DNA from: CAVWXT01 sp963759115
GTDB lineage: Bacteria > Planctomycetota > Planctomycetia > Pirellulales > Thermoguttaceae
NCBI GenBank assembly: GCA_963759115.1
Contig: CAVWXT010000006.1
Location: 124,001-188,000, forward strand
DNA: 64,000 nt
Reading direction: 5' to 3'
In this document: piece by piece, positions 38,721 to 47,370 of the stretch
How positions within the stretch are numbered: the stretch's first letter is position 1
Layout of the letters: each line of letters opens with the position of its first letter
The notes under the pieces: generated by a model
What the model was told of the DNA's origin: nothing
The model's database searches: none
The model's input: the letters and a program-made list of their open reading frames with translations, nothing else
Made by a program: the position numbers and the translations under genes

Positions 38721-40163
38721 CTAGAACTGGAAATACAGGAAGGGGTTGGACGCCTGCGAGAACATTACCATCAGCGACGCGCAGAACATCGGTTGCGCGA
38801 TCAGGGCCTTCGGCCAGGTTACGGTTTGCGACCAATCGTGGGCCTGCACCGGCCAGGCGACGATCATCGCACAAACCGCCATCAGCAGCAGCGTTCCCTG
38901 CGAATAGAGAAGCCCCGGCAGCAAGAGCACACTTTGGCCGCCGGCCCCGAGGCCAAACAGAGCGCTGAAATAACTGAGCGCCTCGTCGAACGTCGCCGAG
39001 CGGAACAAGACCCAGGAAAAGAGCACCAGCACGAACGTCAGTCCCACCCGCACCAGCCGCGGCAGGCGGCGATACAGGCTCTGCTTGCCCAGAAACCGCT
39101 CGAAGGCCAGCCACGTGCCATGGTAGGCGCCCCAGGCGACGAACGTCCAATTGGCCCCGTGCCAGAGACCGCCCAAGAGCATGACCACGATCAGGTTGAC
39201 GTAGGTTCGCCGCGGGCCTTTGCGGTTTCCGCCCAGCGGGATGTAGAGATAGTCGCGCAGGAACGTGCTCAGCGAAATGTGCCAGCGCCGCCAGAAGTCG
39301 GTGATGCTGTCGGCGTGATAGGGCGAATCGAAGTTCTTCAGGAACTCGAAACCGATCATCCGGCCTAGCCCCACGGCCATGTCGGAATAGCCCGAAAAAT
39401 CGAAGTAGATCTGGAAGGCATAGGCCAGCGCGCCGAACCAGGCGTCGGGAGTGCTGAGCGATTGGGCGGCAAAGGCGGCGTCGGCGACCTGGCCCATCGG
39501 ATTGGCCAGCAGGATCTTCTTGGCGAATCCCAGCGCGAAAAGCGACACGCCCGACGAAAATCGCTCCAGGCTATGCGATCGGGCGACCAACTGTTGGGCC
39601 ACCGTGTTGTAGCGGATGATCGGCCCGGCGACCAACTGCGGAAACAGGGCGATATAGCAGGCAAAATCGACGAACGATCGAACCGGCGGGGCCTTGCCGC
39701 GATAGACGTCGATGCTGTAGCTCAAGGCGTGGAAGGTGTAGAACGAAATGCCCATCGGCAGCACGATCTCGAGCACGCGGACCGCGTCGGCCCCGAACCA
39801 CGCCAAGACGTGGTTCAGGTTGGTCTCGAAGAACATGAAGTACTTGAAGAACGCCAGCACGCCCAGGCTGACCGTGATGCCCGTGGTCACGGCCCAGAAT
39901 CTCCATCGTGGGCTGGCCCCCGGCCGGCCGATGACGATGCCGCAGTAGTAGTTCGCAACGGTCACAAAAAGCATCAGCAGGATGAACCACGGGTTCCACC
40001 AGCCATAGAAGACGTAGCTCGCCGCCAACAGAAAGCAGTTGAGCGCGTACGACGCGCCGTGAACGGAGGCCCCGCCCATCCGGGCCGCCCCGAGCAGGAG
40101 ATAATAGACCGCCAGCACGATCGGCAGGAAGTAGAAGACGAAGAGGTAGGTGGTGAAGACCAT
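38721..40163 (-). CDS. MBOAT O-acyltransferase (AlgI-like)
   Basis: 480 residues from the ATG at 40163. About ten to eleven membrane segments. Family motifs: VLPMGISFYTFHALSYSIDVYRG (split around residues 115-140), FPQLVAGPIIRY, FALGFAKKILLAN, YFDFSGYSDMAVGLGRM, DFWRRWHISLSTFLRDYLYIPLGG, and the invariant histidine in MLLGGLWHGANWTF. AlgI-like proteins pass acetyl groups across the inner membrane to AlgJ/AlgX partners. The AlgJ-like gene starts 9 bp downstream and a lipoprotein gene ends 2 bp upstream. Polysaccharide substrate unknown; the neighbouring glycosidases may act on the same polymer. Confidence 0.95.
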   Translation of the reverse strand: MVFTTYLFVFYFLPIVLAVYYLLLGAARMGGASVHGASYALNCFLLAASYVFYGWWNPWFILLMLFVTVANYYCGIVIGRPGASPRWRFWAVTTGITVSLGVLAFFKYFMFFETNLNHVLAWFGADAVRVLEIVLPMGISFYTFHALSYSIDVYRGKAPPVRSFVDFACYIALFPQLVAGPIIRYNTVAQQLVARSHSLERFSSGVSLFALGFAKKILLANPMGQVADAAFAAQSLSTPDAWFGALAYAFQIYFDFSGYSDMAVGLGRMIGFEFLKNFDSPYHADSITDFWRRWHISLSTFLRDYLYIPLGGNRKGPRRTYVNLIVVMLLGGLWHGANWTFVAWGAYHGTWLAFERFLGKQSLYRRLPRLVRVGLTFVLVLFSWVLFRSATFDEALSYFSALFGLGAGGQSVLLLPGLLYSQGTLLLMAVCAMIVAWPVQAHDWSQTVTWPKALIAQPMFCASLMVMFSQASNPFLYFQF

Positions 40164-40165
40164 GC

Positions 40166-40702
40166 TTACTCGCTCACCAGGTTCGTCCACACGGCCCAGT
40201 AGATCGGCGGCGGATTCTGCGGATCGAAGTAGTCAAAGTATTTGTTGACGATCCCGCCCATGTAGTTGTCGTCGATGGGCAACTCCAGGGCCAGCCGCTG
40301 CACCTGCCCCGCGCGGAACCTCTTCAGGTTGCCGCCAATGCCTGGCACCCGCTGGTCGGCCGCTTCAGATCGCGACTTGAAGGGGTTGTAGTGGCCGACG
40401 TAGATCGTCTTGGCATCAACCTTACCGCGATGTACCTCCAAGACCTCGTACTTGAGGATCGTCGCGTAGTTATACAGTTCGCGTTTGAAGATCGCTCCCT
40501 CGGGGATTTCGACGAGCTTCGCCGTAACCTCGATGTGGCCCCGCGTCGTCACCTCGGGGTCTTCGCCAGCAGTTGCCGGAGCGGCGGCGTCCTTTGGGCC
40601 GGCAGTATCCGGTGGCCCCGCCCCGTCCCGCGCGCACGAGACGCACAAGACGCTTGCGGCAGCCAATACTCCGTTGAGCACAACGTTTCGTCTTATGTGC
40701 AT
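40166..40702 (-). CDS. Lipoprotein of unknown function in the acetylation operon
   Basis: 178 residues from the ATG at 40702. Lipoprotein signal NVVLNGVLAAASVLCVSC (Cys near 19). The mature part has an Ala/Pro/Asp-rich linker and then a beta-rich domain (HIEVTAKLVEIPEGAIFKREL, YATILKYEVLEVHRGKVDAKTIYVGHYNP), ending with a region rich in aromatic residues (NKYFDYFDPQNPPPIYWAVW). It is 2 bp upstream of the MBOAT gene, so it is probably a dedicated periplasmic part of the acetylation machine. No family recognised. Confidence 0.75.
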   Translation of the reverse strand: MHIRRNVVLNGVLAAASVLCVSCARDGAGPPDTAGPKDAAAPATAGEDPEVTTRGHIEVTAKLVEIPEGAIFKRELYNYATILKYEVLEVHRGKVDAKTIYVGHYNPFKSRSEAADQRVPGIGGNLKRFRAGQVQRLALELPIDDNYMGGIVNKYFDYFDPQNPPPIYWAVWTNLVSE

Positions 40703-40740
40703 GAGTTCTATGCCTTGGATTGCACTTGCGATGGTGGTGA

Positions 40741-41868
40741 TCAGCGTTCGGTGGCGGCGGCAGGCGGAATCTCGGCGAACGTCCAATGCGGCTCCCAGCC
40801 CCACGAGAGGTCCAGACGCGGCCCGCGGCGGGCTTCCGGGTACTTCTTCCCAAGGTTCTCGCTGGTCCCGCCGATCATGGGCGTATCGTCCCAGCGGATG
40901 ATCGTCAATTGCGTGCCGGCGCTGTCGGCGCCCCCCAGGTCTCCCTTGCTCCGGGTGAACACAAGATACTTGCCGTCGGGCGAGGGGCACGCGCCGTAGA
41001 TATGGCGGCCTTCCTCGGCATAACGCATCGACTTCTCACGGCCGTCGCCGCTGGCCGCCCACAGTTCGGCCCATCCTTCCACCTTGGGAATGATGCCCCG
41101 GGCGTAGACGATCCTCTGCGAGTCGGGCATCCAGTCCGGCGTGCAGTTGTACCGCTCGGTCTCGCTCACGGCATTGACCGCGCCGCCGGCTGCGTCCACC
41201 CGCGCAATGTTCCAATAGGGCCCCAGCCCGTTCGCTGTGCCCACGAACCATCTGCCATCGGGCGACCACACGAGTTGTTCCACGACGCCCTTGCGGGGCA
41301 ACTGGCGGACAACCTTGCGGCTGGCCAAGTCGACGATCCGAATCCCGCTCTTGTCGAGGCACGCCACTTGTTTGCCGTCCGGCCCCCACGACGCCCAGGA
41401 GAAACCGTTGCCGAAGCTTGTGGCATGGCTGCCGTCCGCGTCCGCAATCATCAGCTCGTGCCGGCCGTAGTCGTTGTTGTCGACGGGCGTGGTGTTGGGC
41501 ATGCGGTAGTAGAGGATTCGGCGTCCGTCGGGCGAAAATCGCACGCCCGCCTCGTTGTACTCCCGCGTGTCGGTGATGCGGCGGCGCTCCGATCCGTCGG
41601 GCCGCATCACGAACAGGTCCCAATCGCCCTGTCCGGTCGATGCGCTGAAGGCGATCCAGCCCTTGCCATGCACCTCGGCGGCCAGGGCAGCCGCATCGCC
41701 GGCCGGAGCGGCGGCGTCAAGTGCAGTGTCGGACGGCTTGGGCGCGGCAACCTCGGCCGCGGGCGTTGCCCGGTCGAACGAGAACGACTGCAAGACCAGA
41801 CACGCTCCCAGGATTCCACACGCCGGTCGCATGTGACGACAACCGATTTTGCTGATGATGTACTTCAT
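40741..41868 (-). CDS. Secreted PD40/TolB-like beta-propeller (copy 2)
   Basis: 375 residues with a signal peptide after MKYIISKIGCRHM (a start at Met13 is possible). Blades match copy 1 one for one: WIAFSASTGQGDWDLFVMRPDGSERRR versus WIVFSARSEKGDWDLF, VRFSPDGRRILYYR, WASWGPDGKQVACL, LVWSPDGRWFVG, CTPDWMPDSQRIVYA, CPSPDGKYLVFTR, and a WEPHWTFAEI end. An Ala/Pro/Asp-rich linker precedes the propeller. It heads the acetylation/glycosidase genes, 38 bp after the GntR gene. The two copies arose by duplication around the algI/algJ-like pair. Confidence 0.88.
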   Translation of the reverse strand: MKYIISKIGCRHMRPACGILGACLVLQSFSFDRATPAAEVAAPKPSDTALDAAAPAGDAAALAAEVHGKGWIAFSASTGQGDWDLFVMRPDGSERRRITDTREYNEAGVRFSPDGRRILYYRMPNTTPVDNNDYGRHELMIADADGSHATSFGNGFSWASWGPDGKQVACLDKSGIRIVDLASRKVVRQLPRKGVVEQLVWSPDGRWFVGTANGLGPYWNIARVDAAGGAVNAVSETERYNCTPDWMPDSQRIVYARGIIPKVEGWAELWAASGDGREKSMRYAEEGRHIYGACPSPDGKYLVFTRSKGDLGGADSAGTQLTIIRWDDTPMIGGTSENLGKKYPEARRGPRLDLSWGWEPHWTFAEIPPAAATER

Positions 41869-41906
41869 GGAAAGCTCGTTTCGCTAAGGGCCGCCATTGC
41901 CGGCGG

Positions 41907-42791
41907 CTAATCCCCGTTCATCCCCTTCGCCGCTGGCGTACTCGGATCGAGGCGGTTCAATCGGCCGTAATTGGTGCGGATGTGGTGGGCCAGCGCCTTC
42001 TTCGCGGCGCGGCGGTCGCGGCCCAGCATGGCCGCCAGAATCTCGTGGTGCTGCTGGACCGCCTCGATGGCCGCATCCCGGTCCGATTGGATGGCGTCCC
42101 AGTCGAAGAGGATCCGGTAGTAGCGGCCGTGCCGCTGGAAGAAGTCGCGGATGTAGACGTTGTCGGCCTTCTCGACGATGTAGCCGTGCAGTGAATCGTC
42201 GATCACCGGGGGCTGCCCTTGGTCGGCCGGCAAGCGGTTGCCGTCGCGAATCGCCCGCAGTTCGGTGTCGATCAGATGGGGCCACGCCTGATCCAGGGCC
42301 GTCAACTCCAAGACCTCGCGGACTTCGAGATAGTCGTCCAGGTCTTTCCGGCGAAAGGGCCGCAGTTGCCAGCCGCGGCGGGGCAAGTGCTCAAGCACGC
42401 CAGTTCCCGCCAGGCGGTGGAACACTTCGCGCACAGCCGCCGTGCTGATGCCGTAGCGCTCGGCCGTCTGCTCTTCGCGGACGAAAATCGGCACGCCCTG
42501 GAGGCTCTGACCAATCAGGTCGCGGCTGATCTCCTCATAGTGATCCCGGGGCGGAGCGGGCGACTGGCCGGCCGGCCGGCTGCCCAGCTTCTTGGGGTTC
42601 ACCGCGAGCCGGCCGTTGTCGCGTCGCACGAGCATCTTCTCGGCCACCAGGGCGTCGACGGCCGCCCGCACCGGCGTGATGCTGACGCCGTACTGCCGCG
42701 AAAGGCCGTGCAGGGTGAACCGCTCCGGCAGGGCGTCCGCCCCGCGGATCTTCGTGCGGAGGTCGTCGCGAATGTAGTCGCTCCACGACAT
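41907..42791 (-). CDS. GntR-family regulator with two winged-helix domains and FCD-like domain
   Basis: 294 residues. First wHTH about 1-67 (DLRTKIRGADALPERFTLHGLSRQYGVSITPVRAAVDALVAEKMLVRR), second about 84-147 (ISRDLIGQSLQGVPIFVREEQTAERYGISTAAVREVFHRLAGTGVLEHLPRRGW), then an all-helical FCD-like effector domain (LDDYLEVREVLELTALDQAW, HGYIVEKADNVYIRDFFQRHGRYYRILFDW, HHEILAAMLGRDRRAAKKALAHHI). A duplicated DNA-binding domain is uncommon in GntR proteins and predicts binding to extended or paired operators. It ends the catabolic gene set and probably represses it in response to a sugar acid. Confidence 0.88.
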   Translation of the reverse strand: MSWSDYIRDDLRTKIRGADALPERFTLHGLSRQYGVSITPVRAAVDALVAEKMLVRRDNGRLAVNPKKLGSRPAGQSPAPPRDHYEEISRDLIGQSLQGVPIFVREEQTAERYGISTAAVREVFHRLAGTGVLEHLPRRGWQLRPFRRKDLDDYLEVREVLELTALDQAWPHLIDTELRAIRDGNRLPADQGQPPVIDDSLHGYIVEKADNVYIRDFFQRHGRYYRILFDWDAIQSDRDAAIEAVQQHHEILAAMLGRDRRAAKKALAHHIRTNYGRLNRLDPSTPAAKGMNGD

Positions 42792-42806
42792 GACAGTCTC
42801 TCGTGT

Positions 42807-43535
42807 TCAGGGAAGGATGCGCCGCGTCAGCCCGCGCTGGTACGCCTCCAGCCGGCAAAAACCTTCGGCATAGTGGCACCCCGCCGCCAGGCCGCGAAAA
42901 CGCGTCTGGAGAAGCATCAGGTCCAGAAGGTCGTTGCCCGCCAGTTCCCGCATCGCCGACACCTGGCTCTCGTGGCAGGCGAGCATCTGCTTCTTGGTCT
43001 CGATGACCGGCGTGATGTCGACGTATTCGGTGGGCAGGAAGCCGATCCCGGCCAGGTTGTCGATGTAGTACACCTGCGCGTGCCCGAAGCGGCACGCCGG
43101 CCGCGTCTGGCCGGGGATGTGCGGCAGGCCCTTCTGGAAATACGAATCGAACACCAGTTGCGAAACGTAGCGGTGGTCGGGGTGATAGTCGTTGGGGCTG
43201 TGGGTGAATATCACGTCCGGGTCGGCCTCCCGCAGCACGTCGATCATGAGGTGACGCTGCGACTCGTTGGGAAAGACCAACTCATCGGTGACGCCGGGCC
43301 ACAGCAGCCGGGCCCCGATCACCGCCGCCGCGGCCTGGGCTTCCTTGCGGCGAATCGCCTCCAACTGGTCGGGCGGGATGCGGGCGTCGCCCATGTTGCC
43401 GCTCGTGAACGCCGCCATCGTCACTTCGTGCCCCTGTTGTGTATACAGAGCCAGCGTGCCGGCGCAATTCAACTCCAGGTCGTCGGGGTGGGCCCCGACG
43501 GCCAGAATCCGCAATTTTCCAACGGTGGCAGTCAT
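42807..43535 (-). CDS. PIG-L/LmbE-family deacetylase
   Basis: 242 residues from the ATG at 43535. Zn-dependent N-deacetylase fold: AVGAHPDDLELNCAGTLA (HPDD motif), FTHSPNDYHPDHRYVSQLV (HPDH), and EYVDITPVIETKKQMLACHESQV. Relatives remove acetyl groups from GlcNAc-type sugars (PIG-L, MshB, BshB). It precedes the GntR gene by 15 bp. In this gene set it may deacetylate an amino sugar released from polysaccharide. Soluble, no signal peptide. Confidence 0.92.
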   Translation of the reverse strand: MTATVGKLRILAVGAHPDDLELNCAGTLALYTQQGHEVTMAAFTSGNMGDARIPPDQLEAIRRKEAQAAAAVIGARLLWPGVTDELVFPNESQRHLMIDVLREADPDVIFTHSPNDYHPDHRYVSQLVFDSYFQKGLPHIPGQTRPACRFGHAQVYYIDNLAGIGFLPTEYVDITPVIETKKQMLACHESQVSAMRELAGNDLLDLMLLQTRFRGLAAGCHYAEGFCRLEAYQRGLTRRILP

Positions 43536-43733
43536 GGCAGAACTCGCGGATGGCTCCCAGTGTAGTAAATATCCGAAAGACTTTCCTGCGATCGATTTGG
43601 ACAGGAGGGAACAGAGGGAACAGAGACGCGCCAATCCTCCGTTTCCTCTGTTTCCTCCTGCTCAAAGCAAGCGATGAGGGTTATGGGTGCATCTCGCTCC
43701 GCTAATTGATCCTTCGATCCTTCGCCTTATCCG

Positions 43734-44408
43734 TCACAACACACCGTACTTGGCATACACCTCCCGCAACAACCGGCCTTCCATCAATTCCCGTCGCGAG
43801 GCGTTCTCGCGTCCGACTTTGTCCGCCGCCAATTCGAGGACCTTGTCTTCCACGTCGCGCGGCACGACGACCACGCCGTCGAAATCCGCGAAGACCAGAT
43901 CACCGGGATGTACCAACACCTCGCCGCAGCGAATCGGCACGTCGATCGCCATCACCCGGCCGCGCCCCATGCTGTCCAGAGGGCGAATGCCCGCATAAAA
44001 AACCGGAAATCCCAAGGCCATGATCTTGCGGCAGTCGCGGATGTTGCTGTCGCAGATGCAGCCGACGGCGCCGCGGCGGCCGGCCACGGTGCTCATCAAT
44101 TCGCCCCACGGGGCATTCGTGCCCGCCGAGTCGGTCGAATGCACCACCACGTCGCCGGGGCGGAGCGAGTCCATCAAGTCGATCTCCACGCCGTAGGGAT
44201 CGCCTTCCACGATGTAGTCGGTCTCCATCCAGCGGGCCGTCCGCGCCCGGCCGGCAAACGTGCATTGCTCCGGATTGAGCGGCCGCAGCCGCTGGTGCAT
44301 CGCCTGCTGGCGCAGTCCCAGCGCGTCGAGCACGTCGCACACCACGGGCACGTAGAGGTTCCGGCAGACCCACGCGCATCGCTCGCTATCGCTATCGAAG
44401 CGTGGCAT
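43734..44408 (-). CDS. RraA-like aldolase/lyase
   Basis: 224 residues. RraA/HMG-aldolase fold: VVCDVLDALGLRQ, FAGRARTARW, MDSLRPGDVVVHSTD, GELMSTVAGRRGAVGCICDSNIRD (the G-x-x-x-D-x-x-x-R-D active-site motif, with Arg-Asp next to the metal), VFYAGIRPLDSMGRGRV, HPGDLVFADFDGVVVVPRDVE. Members cleave 4-hydroxy-4-methyl-2-oxoglutarate-type substrates or act on sugar-acid intermediates. Its place behind a dehydratase and lactonase suggests a retro-aldol step in sugar-acid breakdown. Not the RNase E inhibitor of E. coli despite the family name. Confidence 0.9.
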   Translation of the reverse strand: MPRFDSDSERCAWVCRNLYVPVVCDVLDALGLRQQAMHQRLRPLNPEQCTFAGRARTARWMETDYIVEGDPYGVEIDLMDSLRPGDVVVHSTDSAGTNAPWGELMSTVAGRRGAVGCICDSNIRDCRKIMALGFPVFYAGIRPLDSMGRGRVMAIDVPIRCGEVLVHPGDLVFADFDGVVVVPRDVEDKVLELAADKVGRENASRRELMEGRLLREVYAKYGVL

Positions 44409-44415
44409 CGCAGAT

Positions 44416-45173
44416 TCACTCCCACACGAATGGTTTCATGATCGTTGGTATGACGCAACGCCCGGGCAGTTTCCGCGCCTCGAAGAGCCAGCGGAAGGTG
44501 TCGGGATTCTCCGCATTGAGCCGCATCATGTCGTAGTGGTTCGGCAACACGTATCGTGCCTTCACGGCGGCGGCAAGTTCCACGGCCTGCTGGGCCGAAA
44601 GATTGCCCCACTTGCCGTTGATCGGCGTCAGCAGCACCTCCGGCTCCTTCGGTGCCGCCTCCAGCAGCAAAGGCGTGAAGCCCGTGTCCGATGCATGGTA
44701 GACGCTGCGGCCATTGGCAAAGGTGAGCAGGTAGCCCGTCGTGTCGAGAACGTCGGGGCTGGTTGGCAAGGCGAATACGCCCTCCACCGTCACGCCGGCG
44801 ATCAGGGCCTGCTGGCCCGCATCCACGACGTGGATCGCATGCTGCGGCACGCCCAGCGCGGCCAACTTGCGGGCAGCCAGACGCGGGGCCACGAAGGCGG
44901 TCGTTTCCTTGTGGCCGTAGCGAGTGATGGTTTCCGGGTCCAAATGATCGAGGTGGTCGTGCGTAACGACGTAGAGATCGACCCGCAACTCTTCGGGCCG
45001 GATCGGCACGGGGACCAGCCGTGCAAACCCCGCCACGCCCCCCGCGGCCGAGTCGCTCAGGTACGGGTCGATCGCCACGATGGTCCCCGCCGCGCGAAAG
45101 ATGTAGCCGGCCTGCCCGAGGTACCACAGGGCCGCTTGGCGTCGCGAAGCGGGAATTGGGTAATGGCGTCCAT
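44416..45173 (-). CDS. MBL-fold lactonase, UlaG-like (frameshifted)
   Basis: ATG at 45173 opens DAITQFPLRDAK; after a shift near 45145 the protein continues QAALWYLGQAGYIFRAAGTIVAIDPYLSD, the usual start of UlaG-type metallo-beta-lactamase-fold proteins. Metal-site motifs: VVTHDHLDHLDPETI (HxHxDH type), YHASDTGF and VLPNHYDMM. UlaG opens L-ascorbate-6-phosphate lactone. In context with a dehydrogenase, dehydratase and aldolase it is a likely sugar-lactone hydrolase. Total about 252 residues. A shorter start at 45078 would lose the first strands. Confidence 0.85.
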
Positions 45174-45184
45174 CGGAGGTTCCT

Positions 45185-46333
45185 TTAGCGCACGCGATAG
45201 CGGGCGACCGCCGCTTCGTCGATTTCGATTCCCAGGCCGGGCCCCTCCGGCACGCATATCGTGCCGTCGCTTTCCAACGCGATGGGGTTCTTCACGATGT
45301 CGCGCAACATGCGGTTGTCCGAGACGTTGTATTCCAGAAAGAGGCTTCGCGGCAGGCAGGCGTTGACGTGCAGGCTGGCGGCCGTCAAGAGATCGGTGAG
45401 CCAGGCGTGCGGGCAGACATCCACGCCGGCCCGCTCGGCCTCCCAGATAATCCGCCGGGCCTGGGTGATTCCGCCGCAGCGGCTCAGGTCGGGCTGGATC
45501 ACGTCGATTTGTCCCTGCTCGATCAACTGCCGGAATCCCCACACCGTGGCCTCCTGCTCGCCGGCGGCCAACCGCGTCTTCACGCCGGATTGCTTCACGC
45601 GGGCATAGCCGGCGTAGCACTCCGGATGCAGGAAATCCTCGAACCAATAGGGCCGATAGGGTTCCAGCTCGCGGAGCAATTCGATCGCTTCAAACGGGCT
45701 GCTGTCCAAATGCCAGCCGGCATCGACCATCAAGGTCACGTCCGGGCCGATGGCCTCGCGGGCGGCGGCCACCAGGGCGACGTCGCGCTTGCGGTCGCGC
45801 CCAAAACACCCCCAGCCGAACTTGATCGCGCGGAAGCCGCGGCCGAGGTAGAACTCGCAGGCCCGCTTCATGTCGTCGGGCGTGGGGCGAAAGAGCGTCG
45901 AGGCGTAGGCACAGACCCGCTGACGATAGGCCCCGCCGAGCATTTTGCTAAGCGGCCGGCCGATCGCCTTGCCCATGATGTCGTGGCAGGCGATGTCCAG
46001 GCCCGAGAGGACCTGCATCGCCACGCCCCGGCGGCCGTAGTAGATCGTGCCGCGGTAGATCTTGTTCCACAGCCGCTCGACGTCGAAGGGGTCCTCGCCG
46101 AGGGCCAGATGCCGGACTCCCTCCATCATCTCCGAGCCGGTACAGGGCGAGCTGACCACGGCCGCGCCCACGTGCGGAGCGGTCTCGACGTCCGACCAGC
46201 CCACGATGCCCTCGTCGGTCGACACCTTCAGCAGCAGGCAATACTTCACCCCGCTGGCCTCGCGGCAGTCCTCCGGCGCGGCATACATCGCGGGGGCTTC
46301 CAGCACGATCGCTTCCACGTCGGTGATCTTCAT
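45185..46333 (-). CDS. Enolase-superfamily sugar-acid dehydratase (MR/MLE)
   Basis: 382 residues, MKITDVEAIVLEAP typical start. N-terminal capping domain with the GRRGVAMQVLSGLDIACHDIMGKAIGRPLSKMLGG stretch (about residues 100-135). Barrel: GFRAIKFGWG (Lys, proton abstraction side), LMVDAGWHLD (Asp ligand), WFEDFLHPE (Glu ligand), RLAAGEQEATVW (Glu ligand), IDVIQPDLSRCGG (Asp) and VCPHAWL (His). The Asp/Glu/Glu ligands and His general base are those of mandelate-racemase-group dehydratases. It overlaps the alcohol dehydrogenase by 4 bp. Specific acid (for example fuconate, rhamnonate or galactonate) cannot be read from the sequence. Confidence 0.92.
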   Translation of the reverse strand: MKITDVEAIVLEAPAMYAAPEDCREASGVKYCLLLKVSTDEGIVGWSDVETAPHVGAAVVSSPCTGSEMMEGVRHLALGEDPFDVERLWNKIYRGTIYYGRRGVAMQVLSGLDIACHDIMGKAIGRPLSKMLGGAYRQRVCAYASTLFRPTPDDMKRACEFYLGRGFRAIKFGWGCFGRDRKRDVALVAAAREAIGPDVTLMVDAGWHLDSSPFEAIELLRELEPYRPYWFEDFLHPECYAGYARVKQSGVKTRLAAGEQEATVWGFRQLIEQGQIDVIQPDLSRCGGITQARRIIWEAERAGVDVCPHAWLTDLLTAASLHVNACLPRSLFLEYNVSDNRMLRDIVKNPIALESDGTICVPEGPGLGIEIDEAAVARYRVR

Positions 46334-47370
46334 GGCTGGTCTCCGAACACCAGGGCGACCTTCAATGCCTCATCCTTGCCGTGGGCTGCCAGATCCAAGG
46401 CCCGCTGCCATTGGCCTAACGGCAGGCGGTGCGTCACCAGCGATGGCAAATCCAACTGGGCATCCGTCAGCAGTTCCAACGCCGCGTGGTGACGGTTCTC
46501 GTCGTTGCAGGAGCCGAGGATTTCGATCTCTTGCGTGTGTACCCGCATCAAGTCCAGCGGCGCGGCACGTGCGATCGCCGAAAAGATGACCAGCCGTCCG
46601 CGGGCGCGCAGCGCGGCCAGCCCCAGGTTGGCCGCCTCGGCCGACGCCACGCAGAGAATCGCCACGTCGACGCCTTCAGAGCCGGCCATCTCGCGGATCG
46701 CGCGGAGCACGTTGTCGGTCTGCCGCTGGTGTACCGCCAGGGCTCCGGGAGCGCTGTGCAGCCGGAACTCGTGCCGCCCCACGAGAATGACCTTTTTCGC
46801 CCCGCGTCGCACCGCCAGCCGGGCCGTCAACACCCCGAAGGGCCCGTCGCCAAGGATCAGCACCACGTCCTTTTCACTAACGCGGCCGCGATCGATCGAC
46901 TCTAGGCACACTGAAACAGGCTCCAGCAGGGCCGCCGCCGCCGGATCAAGGCCCGCCGGCGTCGCCAGGACTCGATCGGCCCGGATGCAGAAATACTCGG
47001 CGAAGGTGCCGTCGCGATTCAGACCCAAGTGAGCCATGTCGAGACACAGATGGCCCAGCCCGCGGGCGCAGTTGGCGCAGGCTCGGCACGGAATCACCGG
47101 ATGCGCGGCGACCGGCTGGCCCGGGCGGAACTCCTCGACGCCTTGCCCGACGGCCGCCACGACGCCCGCCCCCTCGTGGCCCAGCACCCGAGGCAGGGGA
47201 CCGCCAAAGGGGTTCTCCGTGATGTCGTGCAGGTCGGAAGTGCAGATCGTGGTCGCCGTGGTCCGCACGAGCACCTCGCCGGGCCCAGGCTGCGGCACCG
47301 GTTTCTCCACCAGTTCGACGCATCCGAGCCGCTGCAATACGAGCGCCTGCATCGTCGCCGGAAGAGTCAC
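46330..47370 (-). CDS. Zinc-binding alcohol/sorbitol-type dehydrogenase
   Basis: 346 residues. MDR-family enzyme: ICTSDLHD (catalytic Zn Cys), VLGHEGAGVV (His-Glu), structural Zn lobe CRACANCARGLGHLC, and a Rossmann motif VLILGDGPFGVLTARLAV. FGDQP ends the protein. It overlaps both neighbours by 4 bp (ATGA), so it is translated with the dehydratase and amidohydrolase. In this operon it should oxidise a sugar or sugar-alcohol to the keto or lactone form upstream of UlaG-like hydrolysis. Confidence 0.92.
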   Translation of the reverse strand: MTLPATMQALVLQRLGCVELVEKPVPQPGPGEVLVRTTATTICTSDLHDITENPFGGPLPRVLGHEGAGVVAAVGQGVEEFRPGQPVAAHPVIPCRACANCARGLGHLCLDMAHLGLNRDGTFAEYFCIRADRVLATPAGLDPAAAALLEPVSVCLESIDRGRVSEKDVVLILGDGPFGVLTARLAVRRGAKKVILVGRHEFRLHSAPGALAVHQRQTDNVLRAIREMAGSEGVDVAILCVASAEAANLGLAALRARGRLVIFSAIARAAPLDLMRVHTQEIEILGSCNDENRHHAALELLTDAQLDLPSLVTHRLPLGQWQRALDLAAHGKDEALKVALVFGDQP

